Source of the DNA: Coprococcus_C hominis
GTDB taxonomy: Bacteria > Bacillota > Clostridia > Lachnospirales > Lachnospiraceae
Assembly (NCBI RefSeq): GCF_020687505.1
Contig: NZ_JAJEQT010000011.1
Strand: one strand, 5' to 3'
Length of the DNA: 64,000 nucleotides
In this document: positions 8,216 to 18,316 of the stretch, one piece after another
Numbering within the stretch: position 1 is the first letter of the stretch
Layout of the letters: each line of letters opens with the position of its first letter
Program-made: the position numbers and the translations under genes
Notes under the pieces: generated by a model
Seen by the model: the letters and a program-made list of their open reading frames with translations, nothing else
The model's database searches: none
What the model was told of the DNA's origin: nothing

Positions 8216-9868
8216 TTACTTTGTCAACATATATCCCTTCATAAACATCCTGTTTATCTTATCTTGCTTTTCGTCTATTTCGAAGCTGATATACGTTATA
8301 ATCAGCTTTTCCGTATCACTGACTTGTATTTCATAGACTATGTCTTTTTCGTTTATCTTCTGATTTTCTCTTTTATCCTCCAGATTCTTATAATATGAAA
8401 TACAGGAAGTAAAATCTACATTCTTATATTCGCTGTCTCCGACTGTAATCGTTTTATTCTCATAGTTTTCGATTGTGCTTTCCTCGTTCCAATGTGCAGT
8501 CATCGTATAGATTTTTGCATATCCATCAATGATGATTCCTTTCTCTTCAATTGGATCTGCATAAAAATATACAGATTCCCATTGTTCACTGTCATGCGTA
8601 TCTCCACCATACATCATACTATGTAATTCATCCTGCTCCGCTTCCGTGAGATTGGTCTTTATGTATCGTCTGCCATACGCATTTCCACGCAAATAATCAT
8701 ACGCTTCCGCAGCCACTTCCTTATCCGAAGTTTGATTCTTTACAAACCTGTTTTTCTGTGACTGATAAGACAGGTAAGATGCATTTCCAAATGGAAGCAG
8801 AAGTCCTATTAATAAACATCCCACGAATACAAGGATCAGATTTTCATAATGCCGGTTCCACAGAATATAGATGATCTGAAGCAGTATAAACATGATTGCC
8901 ACATATCGCTGCTCCGTCAGTCCATATGCTTTGACACGCACTGACATAGAATAGATTTCAAGCAGGATAAACGGTGCATAGATATATTTCGTAATATGGA
9001 TCAGTTTCTTATAACGTGAAGACTTCTCCTCCACGAACCCGGATGCCATCATCCAGATTGGCATACCAATTGCAAAAAGACTTGCACAGATACTGAAGAT
9101 TTCGTTGCTCGGAACCTCCTGCGTCACGAAGATTTTTACCACATAGAGATAGATTACGAACATCGCAATCCACACGCATGGAAGTAGCACATACGATACA
9201 AATTTCTTCGTAAATGCCGCGTTATCTTCGCTTGTGTCCGAGACAGCAAGCAGGCAGGTTGGAAAATACGCAAGTGCACTCAGCAATAACTGGATATTCA
9301 ACTCCACTCTGAACGTATCTATATCCACAAGCAATGCATCTATAATTTCAAGAATCAGGATAACCGCAATATTTAACACCAGATAGACACCAACTGCCCG
9401 GAGCAATGCGAATATAATCCGTCCGATACAATGTGGCAGATCCAGTTTCTGCTGCCGGAGCAATACATAGATTGCAAGAAGCACCGTGCATGCAATGTAA
9501 AAATACAAGATACTTTCAAATATCAGATTCGGTATATCCGCTTTCTGTGCTTTAAGAATCTCTGACAAATTCTCAAATACGATTGCAATCACAAACGTTA
9601 CGCCATATCCGATCAGCCATTTCTGTTTGTTTTTCTGTGCTTCTTCTGCTGTTTTCTTCCACAGACTCTCAACCAGAAAATTCCCGGCAAGCCAGATAGA
9701 ACACACAGTCACGATAGATTCTATGTCAAACCCTTTTTTCTGATTTGCTATGATACTCACAACCGCTATGATAAACGCGCAGAAAATACTCGCAGCATAA
9801 CGTATGTAAATCTGCTTGAATTTCGCCATATTCTGGTTGATATAATTTGAAACCTTTCCCAAGTACAT
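8216..9868 (-). CDS. DUF4153-type polytopic membrane protein
   Basis: About 550 residues. The first 375 hold eleven or so hydrophobic helices and the C-terminal 170 form an extracytoplasmic domain. Segments such as LLPCVWIAMFVIYLYVVKIFV match the DUF4153 style. The start at 9868 is chosen because GAAAGGAG lies just before it, though the spacing is short; 9892 has no ribosome site. It sits between the two fumarase subunit genes on the same strand, 33 bases before the beta gene and about 107 bases after the alpha gene. Function unknown. Confidence 0.7.
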   Translation of the reverse strand: MYLGKVSNYINQNMAKFKQIYIRYAASIFCAFIIAVVSIIANQKKGFDIESIVTVCSIWLAGNFLVESLWKKTAEEAQKNKQKWLIGYGVTFVIAIVFENLSEILKAQKADIPNLIFESILYFYIACTVLLAIYVLLRQQKLDLPHCIGRIIFALLRAVGVYLVLNIAVILILEIIDALLVDIDTFRVELNIQLLLSALAYFPTCLLAVSDTSEDNAAFTKKFVSYVLLPCVWIAMFVIYLYVVKIFVTQEVPSNEIFSICASLFAIGMPIWMMASGFVEEKSSRYKKLIHITKYIYAPFILLEIYSMSVRVKAYGLTEQRYVAIMFILLQIIYILWNRHYENLILVFVGCLLIGLLLPFGNASYLSYQSQKNRFVKNQTSDKEVAAEAYDYLRGNAYGRRYIKTNLTEAEQDELHSMMYGGDTHDSEQWESVYFYADPIEEKGIIIDGYAKIYTMTAHWNEESTIENYENKTITVGDSEYKNVDFTSCISYYKNLEDKRENQKINEKDIVYEIQVSDTEKLIITYISFEIDEKQDKINRMFMKGYMLTK

Positions 9869-9975
9869 ATCTCCTTTCTTTCGGGCACGCATGATTCTCG
9901 TTTATAACCTACACATGCATCCATCCAATCTCCTGTACATCTTACTCTATCATTTCTTCCATATTATTTATATTT

Positions 9976-10818
9976 CTACAACACAACTGTCTTGTGACGA
10001 TTGACATGACAGCACATATTGACTGCAAGCGGCATACCTGCGATATGCGTTGCGTAGGTTTCAATATTGACGGCGAGCGCCGTTGTCTTTCCTCCAAGTC
10101 CACCCGGTCCGATTCCCGTCTTATTCACAAGCTCCAATATCTCGTCTTCGAGCTTCGCAATATGTGCCTTCTCCGAATGTGATCCTGCTGGTCTTGTGAG
10201 TGCTTTCTTCGCAAGCTTTGCCGCAAGCTCAAAATCACCGCCAAGTCCGACACCGACTACCATCGGCGGACAGGCATTTGGTCCGGCATCCTTGACTGCT
10301 GCAAGTACGGACTGACGGATTCCTTCTTCTCCATCTGCCGGCTTCAGCATATACACCTTGCTCATATTCTCACTTCCAAAGCCCTTCGGTGCAATCGTGA
10401 TTTCCAGCTTATCACCCGGCACGATATCGTAGTGAATGATTGCCGGTGTATTATCTCCTGTATTCTCACGCTGCAACGGATCTTTCACGACAGATTTTCG
10501 CAGATATCCTTCCGTATATCCTCTTCTCACACCTTCGTTGATGGCATCTGTGAGATTCATTCCTTCAATGTGCAGATTCTGTCCAACATTCACGAAGAAC
10601 ACTGCCATTCCTGTATCCTGACAGATTGGTGTTTTATCTTCTCCTGCAATCTCCATATTCTCGATCAACTGATTCAAGATCTGCTTGCCGAGTGTGCTGT
10701 CTTCCTCTTTTGCCGCCTGACGTATCTTTCCATCCATATCATCTGCCAGATACAGATTGGCCGAGATACACATTTCTTTCACTGCTTCAATGATTTTGTC
10801 TGTGTGTAATGTTCGCAT
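9976..10818 (-). CDS. Class I fumarate hydratase, alpha (N-terminal) subunit
   Basis: A 280-residue FumA/TtdA-type subunit that binds the 4Fe-4S cluster. Cysteines are in TPICQDTGM (about residue 66), NACPPMVVG (about 183) and near the C-terminus in NMCCHVNRH. The GIGPGGLGGKTTAL segment is characteristic. With the beta subunit it hydrates fumarate to malate. AAAGGAG precedes the ATG. The two-subunit form is typical of strict anaerobes. Coupling to the beta gene is loosened by the intervening DUF4153 gene. Confidence 0.93.
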   Translation of the reverse strand: MRTLHTDKIIEAVKEMCISANLYLADDMDGKIRQAAKEEDSTLGKQILNQLIENMEIAGEDKTPICQDTGMAVFFVNVGQNLHIEGMNLTDAINEGVRRGYTEGYLRKSVVKDPLQRENTGDNTPAIIHYDIVPGDKLEITIAPKGFGSENMSKVYMLKPADGEEGIRQSVLAAVKDAGPNACPPMVVGVGLGGDFELAAKLAKKALTRPAGSHSEKAHIAKLEDEILELVNKTGIGPGGLGGKTTALAVNIETYATHIAGMPLAVNMCCHVNRHKTVVL

Positions 10819-10843
10819 GGTTTACTCCTTTTTAACATACTAA

Positions 10844-10873
10844 GGCTGCTACATGATTTCTCATATAGCAGCC
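10844..10873. terminator. Hairpin between small membrane gene and fumarase alpha
   Basis: GGCTGCTA/TAGCAGCC with a 14-base loop. The T-rich side (CTTTTCTT) follows on the plus strand, while both flanking genes are minus, so its role as a terminator is uncertain; it could be an attenuator before fumarase. Confidence 0.45.
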
Positions 10874-10879
10874 CTTTTC

Positions 10880-11083
10880 TTAATCATCCAAATAGTCGTC
10901 TTTATCTTTCGTATCAATTCCACGTTTCTTATTCTGTGCACGCACATAAATCGAAACAAAAATGTATGTCACAAATAACAATACAAATATGACACCTACC
11001 CAATACATAAGTGCATATAAGAAATTGGATACGCCATCCATCTTGGAAAGACCTTCCAAGCCCTCTTTAATACTATCGTTCAT
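10880..11083 (-). CDS. Small single-span membrane protein
   Basis: Sixty-seven residues: a polar N-terminus, one long hydrophobic segment (about 20-47) and a charged tail KRGIDTKDKDDYLDD. AGAGGGAAAAGCG precedes the ATG. It follows gyrA by 22 bases on the same strand and may be the end of the dnaA-gyrA transcript. Function unknown. Confidence 0.7.
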   Translation of the reverse strand: MNDSIKEGLEGLSKMDGVSNFLYALMYWVGVIFVLLFVTYIFVSIYVRAQNKKRGIDTKDKDDYLDD

Positions 11084-11105
11084 CGCTTTTCCCTCTTTTC
11101 ACGAT

Positions 11106-13661
11106 TTACTTATCTTCCGGACTCTCCGGCTCTTCTACATTACCTTCTTCATTGTCTGCCTCGTTCATCTCGCGTTCCATCATCTCTAAAGACTCGGATT
11201 CATCTGCAGATTTCTGACGAACCTTTGCAATACTTGCAACGGTAATATCGCTTTCCAGATCCATGTTGATGAGCTTCACACCGGTTGTAATTCTGCCTAA
11301 TATAGAGATATCCTTACACAGGAGTCTTATTACAATACCCTGGTTGGTAATCAGCATGATCTCGTTATCATCATTGACCGCCTTAAATCCTACAACGGTT
11401 CCGGACTTGTCTGTGATCTTGTAACACTTCACACCCTTACCGCCACGGTGCTGTGGTGTAAATTCTTCGACAAGAGTACGCTTACCAAGACCATTCTCGG
11501 ATACGATCAGAAGTGCTTCGCCCTGTGTATCAAGCTGCATGCCGATAACCTCATCATCACCGGCAACACTCATACCGATGACACCCATCGATGTACGTCC
11601 GGTTGAACGAACCTCCTTCTCATTGAAGCGGATACACATACCCTGCTTTGTAATCAGGATGATATCCTTCGTATTGTTCGTTGCCTTTACTTCGATCAGC
11701 TCATCGCCCTCTTTCAGGGTGATTGCTGCAAGTCCGGACTTACGAACATTTGCATACTCGGTAATCTTTGTCTTCTTGATCATACCATTCTTTGTAGCCA
11801 TGATCAGGTATCTTCCCTCATGGTACTCACGAATTGGAATGACTGCTGTGATCACTTCATCCGGCTGGAGCTGTAAGAGGTTTACGATTGCCGTTCCTCT
11901 TGCAGTACGTCCGGATTCCGGAATCTCATACGTCTTCAGACGATATACACGTCCCTGATTCGTGAAGAACATGATGTAATGATGCGTCGTTGTCATGAAC
12001 AGATTCTCGATGAAATCATCCTCGATTGTCTGCATGCCCTTGATGCCCTTACCACCACGGTTCTGACTCTTGAAGTTATTGATTGTCATACGCTTTACAT
12101 AGCCAAGCTTTGTCATAGCGATTACAACATTTTCCTTCGGAATCAGATCTTCAACTGTGATATCATCATCCATATCAATGCCGATAGAAGTTCTTCTGTC
12201 ATCGCCATATTTTGTTGCGATGATCAGGATTTCCTCCTTGATTACACCAAGGAGCAGCTTCTCATCTGCGAGAATTGCCTTCAACTCTTTGATGAGTTCC
12301 ATCAATTCTCTGTATTCTTTCTCAAGCTTCTCTCTTTCCAAACCGGTCAGAGCACGCAGACGCATATCTACGATAGCCTGTGCCTGTGCATCGGACAAAC
12401 CGAAGCGCTCGATCAATGCAAGCTTTGCATCGGCAACGGATTTGGAACTACGGATGATTTGAATAACCTCATCAATATTATCGAGGGCTATCAATAATCC
12501 CTCTAATATATGAGCACGATCTTCCGCTTTATTCAAGTCGAACTTCGTTCTTCTAGTTACAACCTCTTCCTGATGCTTGATATAATATCCAAGCATTTGA
12601 AGGAGATTTAATACCATAGGCTGTCCATCAACCAACGCCAGCATAATCACACCAAATGTATCCTGCATCTGTGTGTGCTTGTATAACTGGTTCAGCACGA
12701 TATTCGCATTGCAGTCTTTTCGAAGCTCAATAACGATACGCATACCCTCACGGGAACTCTCATCACGGAGGGCTGTGATACCCTCAATCTTCTTCTCCTT
12801 GACAAGCTCTGCAATCTTCTGAATCAGCTTTGCTTTATTTACCATATATGGAAGCTCAGTCACAACGATTCTCTGCTTTCCGTTTGCCATCGGCTCGATC
12901 TCGGATACCGCACGTACTTTAATCTTGCCACGACCGGTTCTATATGCTTCATTGATACCGGCTGTACCAAGGATAGAAGCACCCGTTGGGAAATCCGGTC
13001 CCTTGATGATTTCCATCACTTCCTCGATGCTTGTCTCCCGGTCTTCATTCACGCGGTTGTCAATGATTTTGACAACTGCATTTATGACTTCACGCAGATT
13101 GTGTGGTGGAATATTTGTCGCCATACCTACTGCAATACCGGTTGTACCGTTTACGAGCAGGTTTGGATAACGGCTTGGAAGTACGACCGGTTCTTTCTCT
13201 GTCTCATCAAAGTTTGGTACAAAATCAACCGTATCTTTGTTGATATCCGCAACCATCTCCATGGAAATCTTGGAGAGACGTGCCTCTGTATATCGCATCG
13301 CAGCCGCGCCATCCCCATCGACGGAACCGAAGTTTCCGTGTCCATCAACCAGTGGATATCTTGTATTCCATTCCTGTGCCAGTTTTACAAGTGCTTCATA
13401 GATAGAACTGTCACCATGTGGATGGTATTTACCCATTGTATCACCGACGATACGGGCACATTTACGATGTGGCTTATCCGGACCGTTGTTCAGTTCTACC
13501 ATGGAATGCAAAATTCTTCGCTGTACAGGCTTTAAACCATCCCGCACATCCGGAAGAGCTCTTGCAGCGATAACGCTCATGGCATAATCGATATACGATT
13601 CTTCCATGGTTTTCTTCAAATCCACTTCATGGATTTTATCAAAAATTGTACTATCGTCCAT
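11106..13661 (-). CDS. gyrA: DNA gyrase subunit A
   Basis: An 851-residue breakage-reunion subunit of gyrase, which introduces negative supercoils with GyrB. The N-terminus has ALPDVRDGLKPVQRR and the quinolone-region helix HPHGDSSIYEA (Ser present, not a resistance form). The catalytic Tyr is in AAMRYTEARLS. The C-terminal beta-pinwheel carries the gyrase-specific box as QNRGGKG and a second QHRGGKG, which separates it from topoisomerase IV. The tail is acidic (EEPESPEDK). GGAGGAGAACA precedes the ATG, 14 bases after gyrB. Confidence 0.98.
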   Translation of the reverse strand: MDDSTIFDKIHEVDLKKTMEESYIDYAMSVIAARALPDVRDGLKPVQRRILHSMVELNNGPDKPHRKCARIVGDTMGKYHPHGDSSIYEALVKLAQEWNTRYPLVDGHGNFGSVDGDGAAAMRYTEARLSKISMEMVADINKDTVDFVPNFDETEKEPVVLPSRYPNLLVNGTTGIAVGMATNIPPHNLREVINAVVKIIDNRVNEDRETSIEEVMEIIKGPDFPTGASILGTAGINEAYRTGRGKIKVRAVSEIEPMANGKQRIVVTELPYMVNKAKLIQKIAELVKEKKIEGITALRDESSREGMRIVIELRKDCNANIVLNQLYKHTQMQDTFGVIMLALVDGQPMVLNLLQMLGYYIKHQEEVVTRRTKFDLNKAEDRAHILEGLLIALDNIDEVIQIIRSSKSVADAKLALIERFGLSDAQAQAIVDMRLRALTGLEREKLEKEYRELMELIKELKAILADEKLLLGVIKEEILIIATKYGDDRRTSIGIDMDDDITVEDLIPKENVVIAMTKLGYVKRMTINNFKSQNRGGKGIKGMQTIEDDFIENLFMTTTHHYIMFFTNQGRVYRLKTYEIPESGRTARGTAIVNLLQLQPDEVITAVIPIREYHEGRYLIMATKNGMIKKTKITEYANVRKSGLAAITLKEGDELIEVKATNNTKDIILITKQGMCIRFNEKEVRSTGRTSMGVIGMSVAGDDEVIGMQLDTQGEALLIVSENGLGKRTLVEEFTPQHRGGKGVKCYKITDKSGTVVGFKAVNDDNEIMLITNQGIVIRLLCKDISILGRITTGVKLINMDLESDITVASIAKVRQKSADESESLEMMEREMNEADNEEGNVEEPESPEDK

Positions 13662-13675
13662 TGTTCTCCTCCTAC

Positions 13676-15598
13676 TTAAATGTCAAGATTCTTAACGAAT
13701 TTTGCATTTGCCTCAATAAATTCACGTCTTGGCTCTACTCTCTCACCCATCAATGTATCGAAGGTTAAGTCAAGCTCAGACTCACTATTCTCATCAATTG
13801 CTACACGCAATAAAATCCGCTTTTCCGGATCCATCGTCGTATCCCACAACTGTTCGGCATCCATCTCACCAAGTCCTTTGTATCGCTGGATCTTGTTATT
13901 CTGGTCACGACCAACTTCATTTAAGATATCTGCCAGCTCTTCGTCACTGTATGCATACCATGTCTTCTTGTTTTTCTCCAGCTTGTACAGCGGTGGCTGT
14001 GCCAGATATACATGTCCTTCCTTGATCAGATCCGGCATGAACCGGAAGAAGAAGGTTAACATCAAGGTTGCAATATGTGCACCATCGACATCGGCATCGG
14101 TCATGATAATGATCTTGTCATAACGAAGCTTTTCAATATTGAAATTTTCACGAATACCGGTACCAAATGCAGTAATCATGGCTTTAATCTCTGCATTTTC
14201 CAGAATCCGGTCGATTCTTGCTTTCTCTACATTCAGAATCTTACCACGCAGCGGAAGGATTGCCTGTGTTGCACGGGATCTGGCAGTCTTTGCAGAACCG
14301 CCGGCGGAATCTCCCTCTACGATATAGATTTCACAGTTCTTTGGATTTGGATCTGAACAATCGGCAAGTTTACCGGGAAGCGCCATGTTCGTCTCAAGTG
14401 TACTCTTACGGGCAACATCTCTTGCTTTTCTGGCTGCCATGCGGGCACGCTGTGCGACAACTGCTTTTCCTACGATAGCCTTTGCCACCTGAGGATTCTG
14501 CTCTAAGAAATACGTAAGTTTCTCTGTCACAAGTCCTTCGACTGCAGTTCTCGCTTCTGCATTACCAAGCTTCTGCTTTGTCTGTCCTTCAAACTGTGGC
14601 TCCGGAATCTTGATACTTACGATAGCGGTCAGACCTTCTCGTAAGTCATCACCGGACAGGTTTTCTTCTTTGTCACGCAGAATCTTATTGCTTCTTGCAT
14701 AATCATTGAAGACTTTCGTGATAGCACTCTTAAATCCTGTCAGATGCATACCACCTTCCGGTGTGTTGATATTATTTACAAAGCTCAAAGTAAGCTCGTT
14801 GTAAGAATCGTTGTGCTGCATTGCCACTTCGACATAAATATCATCTTTGTTACCTTCGATATAGATAATTTTGTCGTAAAGCGCAGTCTTTGTCTTGTTC
14901 AAATAAGCGATGAACTCCTTGATACCACCCTCATAGTGGAAGGATTCTCTCTGTTCCTTGCCCTCACGCTTATCTTCAAGATTAATCTTCAATCCCTTTG
15001 TCAGGAAAGCCATCTCACGAAGTCTTGTACGAAGCACCTTATAATCAAAGATTGTATCATCAAAGATCGTATCATCCGGCATAAATGTAACCTTCGTTCC
15101 GGTCTTATCGGTCTTGCCAATCTCTTTTAACTTATACACGACATTTCCACGTTCATAACGCTGCTTATAGACCTTTCCATCTCTGGAAATCTCAACTTCC
15201 AGCCAGTTCGAAAGCGCATTTACAACCGATGCACCTACACCATGCAGACCACCGGATACCTTGTATCCGCCACCGCCGAACTTACCGCCGGCATGCAGGA
15301 TTGTAAATACAACCTCAACTGCAGGAATTCCAGCCTTCTTGTGGATACCTGTCGGGATACCACGTCCATTATCGATAACGGTGACAGAACCATCTTCATT
15401 GATTGATACATCGATTTCTGTACAGAATCCTGCCAATGCCTCATCGACTGCATTGTCTACGATTTCGTATACAAGATGATGAAGTCCTCTTGTCGAGGTA
15501 CTACCGATATACATACCTGGTCTTTTACGAACCGCCTGCAAACCTTCCAAAATCTGGATTTGATTCGCATCATAATTGCTTTCATTTTGATTACCCAT
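13676..15598 (-). CDS. gyrB: DNA gyrase subunit B
   Basis: A 640-residue ATPase subunit. The GHKL fold shows EIVDNAVDEA, GRGIPTGIH and GLHGVGASVVNALS. The Toprim domain has EGDSAGGSAK and DADVDGAHI, and the C-terminus has the QRYKGLGEM motif. ATP hydrolysis here drives strand passage by GyrA. The ATG lies inside the 3' end of recF (8-base overlap) behind GGAGGAGTTAG, showing tight translational coupling. Confidence 0.98.
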   Translation of the reverse strand: MGNQNESNYDANQIQILEGLQAVRKRPGMYIGSTSTRGLHHLVYEIVDNAVDEALAGFCTEIDVSINEDGSVTVIDNGRGIPTGIHKKAGIPAVEVVFTILHAGGKFGGGGYKVSGGLHGVGASVVNALSNWLEVEISRDGKVYKQRYERGNVVYKLKEIGKTDKTGTKVTFMPDDTIFDDTIFDYKVLRTRLREMAFLTKGLKINLEDKREGKEQRESFHYEGGIKEFIAYLNKTKTALYDKIIYIEGNKDDIYVEVAMQHNDSYNELTLSFVNNINTPEGGMHLTGFKSAITKVFNDYARSNKILRDKEENLSGDDLREGLTAIVSIKIPEPQFEGQTKQKLGNAEARTAVEGLVTEKLTYFLEQNPQVAKAIVGKAVVAQRARMAARKARDVARKSTLETNMALPGKLADCSDPNPKNCEIYIVEGDSAGGSAKTARSRATQAILPLRGKILNVEKARIDRILENAEIKAMITAFGTGIRENFNIEKLRYDKIIIMTDADVDGAHIATLMLTFFFRFMPDLIKEGHVYLAQPPLYKLEKNKKTWYAYSDEELADILNEVGRDQNNKIQRYKGLGEMDAEQLWDTTMDPEKRILLRVAIDENSESELDLTFDTLMGERVEPRREFIEANAKFVKNLDI

Positions 15599-16682
15599 CT
15601 AACTCCTCCTGTATCGTTCCGGCAACAACCTTATAGACTTTATCGATTGTCAGCCGTTCCTTTATAAAATCATCATATCCTGTACATGTAAGAATCGTTT
15701 GGATTCCTCGAATAGACTCTAATAACGCATCTTGCCGGCTTCGATCCAGCTCAGACATTACATCGTCTAACAGTAATATGGGATTATCCTGTATCAGTCT
15801 CTTTACCAGCTCGATTTCTGCAAGCTTCAATGACAGCGCCACTGTACGCTGCTGTCCCTGCGAACCGAACTTTCTCACATCCATACCGTCGATCAAAAAC
15901 GCGATATCATCGCGGTGAGGACCGGTCTGTGTTGTCTGATAACGTAAGTCCATCTCCTGTTTTTCTGCAAGCATCGATGCAAAGCTTTCCTCTTCTGCAT
16001 TTTTCTCATATACCAGACACAAATGTTCTTTTCCCGACGTTAAATTGCTATGTATATCAGGAATTATCTCATTTATCAAATCAATAAAATGATTCCTTTT
16101 TTTAATGATTTCTATACCATATTTTACCAGTTGGTCATCCCAGACTGGCAGCATATCCATTTTACTTTTATCAAAGCTAATCTGCCTTAACAGATTATTT
16201 CTCTGATCTAACACTTTTTTATAATTTGCCAGCAGACTCACATAAATCTTATCCAACTGGCATAATTCCATATCCATGAAATTTCTTCGCTCTGCCGGAC
16301 TGTTTTTGATGATAGAAAGATCCTCCGGGGAAAAGAAAACCATATTCATCGTGCCAAGCAACTCAGAACTTCTGCGGATTGGTACCATATCAATCGCAAT
16401 TCCTTTTGATTTGCTCTTTTTCAGATGCATATCAATCCGTCGATGCATACCATCTTTTTTTATTTCTGCGCGGATATGACTTTCATCTGCATCAAACCGT
16501 ATGATTTCCCGATCCTTGCTTCCTCTGTGACTCTTTGTCGTTCCAATCAGGTAGATAGCTTCCAATATGTTGGTCTTTCCCTGTGCGTTATCCCCATATA
16601 AAATGTTGATACCATCGGAAAATGTAATCTCGGCACGCGCATAATTTCTGTAATTTTGCAGTGCCAGATTTTCAATATACAT
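15591..16682 (-). CDS. recF: DNA replication and repair protein RecF
   Basis: A 363-residue SMC-like ATPase that helps load RecA at gaps through RecOR. The Walker A is GDNAQGKTN (about 30-38), the ABC-type signature GSQGQQRTVALS (about 272-283), and the Walker B ILLLDDVMSELD (about 304-315). AGGTG precedes the ATG. It lies in the conserved dnaA-dnaN-yaaA-recF-gyrB order, and its stop overlaps the gyrB start. Confidence 0.97.
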   Translation of the reverse strand: MYIENLALQNYRNYARAEITFSDGINILYGDNAQGKTNILEAIYLIGTTKSHRGSKDREIIRFDADESHIRAEIKKDGMHRRIDMHLKKSKSKGIAIDMVPIRRSSELLGTMNMVFFSPEDLSIIKNSPAERRNFMDMELCQLDKIYVSLLANYKKVLDQRNNLLRQISFDKSKMDMLPVWDDQLVKYGIEIIKKRNHFIDLINEIIPDIHSNLTSGKEHLCLVYEKNAEEESFASMLAEKQEMDLRYQTTQTGPHRDDIAFLIDGMDVRKFGSQGQQRTVALSLKLAEIELVKRLIQDNPILLLDDVMSELDRSRQDALLESIRGIQTILTCTGYDDFIKERLTIDKVYKVVAGTIQEELDG

Positions 16683-16706
16683 GCCTACACCTCATTTGCA
16701 CAGAAA

Positions 16707-16931
16707 TTATTTCTGAATACTAATCTTATTATCATCAAACACGACTTCATCACCATCATAGAGCTTTCTTCCACGACGTTCATCAATCTCACCATTGACT
16801 AAAACCAGTCCCTGCTGAATGATTTCCTTTGCATCAATTCCAGAATCTGCAAGACCAGTCGCTTTAAGTGCCTGTCCTAATTTGATATATTCCTCGCCCT
16901 CGCGAAGCTTTAAAATATGCATCTCACCCAT
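16707..16931 (-). CDS. yaaA: YaaA-type S4 RNA-binding protein
   Basis: Seventy-four residues forming an S4 domain: IKLGQALKATGLADSG, then AKEIIQQGLVLVNGE and ERRGRKLYDGDEV. This small protein is found between dnaN and recF across Firmicutes, and its B. subtilis counterpart has been linked to ribosome assembly. It starts two bases after dnaN ends, so it depends on coupling; an alternative ATG is at 16922. Confidence 0.92.
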   Translation of the reverse strand: MGEMHILKLREGEEYIKLGQALKATGLADSGIDAKEIIQQGLVLVNGEIDERRGRKLYDGDEVVFDDNKISIQK

Positions 16932-16933
16932 GA

Positions 16934-18049
16934 TTAATAAGCCCCCGCATTGATATTGACTGGTAATACAACATAGATATAAGTTCCTGCATCATCCCGG
17001 ATGATACATGGTGATTTTGCATCACGCATGTAGATAAAGATGTCTTCATCGTCAATAACCTTCAACACATCTGTTAGGAATCTTGGATTAAATCCAATGA
17101 TGATTTCCTCTCCATCCTTTGTGATTTCTATTTCTTCATTCATGGAACCCATCATCGTATCGACTTTGAGATACATACGGTTATCATTTTTGATACTGAC
17201 AACGATTGGCTTCTTATCTGACTCACGCATAAGGATAGAAGCACGATCGATACAATCAAACAACTCTCTGTTATTTACGCGAACCTTGATCTTATGATCC
17301 ATAGAAAGCATCTGTACGATCTTGAAATATTCTCCCTCAAGCAGACGGGATACTACTATTGTATTCTCAAACTCAAATAAAATATGTCTGTCTGTAAAGT
17401 AAACCGTTACCATATCATCGACACCACCTGTGATGATCTTTGACAGATCATTGAGTGTCTTTCCCGGTACAACAACGCTTACATTCGAAGCATTTCCCTT
17501 CAATGCCAGATTACGAAGTGAAATACGATGTCCATCCAGAGATACGACCTGAAGCACACCATCCTTTACCTCAAACAACTCACCAGTCATCAGCTTGTTA
17601 TTCTCATTATCTGAGATAGAGAATATTGTCTGTCGGATAATCTCCTTCAAAGAAAACTGGGAAAGTTCAATACTCTTTTCCTTCTCAATCTGAGGAAGTT
17701 CTGTAAAGTCCTCACCAGATTTGGATGGAATGACAAACTTTGATTTTTCACAACGGATGATTGTATTATAATCCGGTGTTGTTTCGATAAAGATTTCACT
17801 GTTTGGAAGCTTACGAACGATATCATTGAACAGCTTTGCTTCAATCGCAATGCGTCCCATCTCGATTACTTCACCATCTAAGATTGTTTCAATACCAATC
17901 TCAAGGTCATTTGCTGTCAGCTTAATGCTGTCTGCATATACATCAATTAAGATACATTCCAAGATTGGTAATGTTGTTTTTGTAGAAACTGCTTTTGAAA
18001 CGATGTTAAGAGAATTTAACAGGTTTACTTTTGAACATTTTATCTTCAT
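16934..18049 (-). CDS. dnaN: DNA polymerase III beta sliding clamp
   Basis: A 371-residue clamp of three similar domains; as a dimer it encircles DNA and tethers polymerase III. The N-terminal KAVSTKTTLPILECI and the C-terminal end YIYVVLPVNIN are typical, the latter part of the hydrophobic peptide-binding face. AAAGGAG is about 11 bases before the ATG, slightly long. The spacer before it contains the predicted unwinding element of the origin. Confidence 0.98.
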   Translation of the reverse strand: MKIKCSKVNLLNSLNIVSKAVSTKTTLPILECILIDVYADSIKLTANDLEIGIETILDGEVIEMGRIAIEAKLFNDIVRKLPNSEIFIETTPDYNTIIRCEKSKFVIPSKSGEDFTELPQIEKEKSIELSQFSLKEIIRQTIFSISDNENNKLMTGELFEVKDGVLQVVSLDGHRISLRNLALKGNASNVSVVVPGKTLNDLSKIITGGVDDMVTVYFTDRHILFEFENTIVVSRLLEGEYFKIVQMLSMDHKIKVRVNNRELFDCIDRASILMRESDKKPIVVSIKNDNRMYLKVDTMMGSMNEEIEITKDGEEIIIGFNPRFLTDVLKVIDDEDIFIYMRDAKSPCIIRDDAGTYIYVVLPVNINAGAY

Positions 18050-18316
18050 GTTAGTTGAAACTCCTTTCGAGGCTGTGCCTGAGTCATAAATATAGAATAT
18101 AAATTAGTAGTAGTAATAGTAGTAGCTGTGGATATGTATATAACCCTCAAAAACATTGATGGCTGCTGGTTAAATCCACCTTTATAACCATGTTGAAATG
18201 CATTTCACTCTCTGTGGAAGCATCTGGATAACTTCACACATTAAAGTTAACATAAGAATGGTTCAAAAAAGTGTCAACAGGTTATATTCAATCAAATCAC
18301 AAATTTATGTGTAAAT
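18050..18316. other. oriC part 2: DnaA-trio, DnaA boxes and AT-rich unwinding region
   Basis: Between dnaA and dnaN. Seven triplets of TAG type (18105-18125, one TAA) lie one base from the DnaA box TGTGGATAT (18127-18135). That is the order described for the B. subtilis DnaA-trio next to DnaA boxes. AT-rich DNA on the dnaN side (18085-18105) would be the first region to melt. Weaker boxes are TCTGGATAA (18223-18231) and TGTGGAAGC (18213-18221). Confidence 0.8.
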
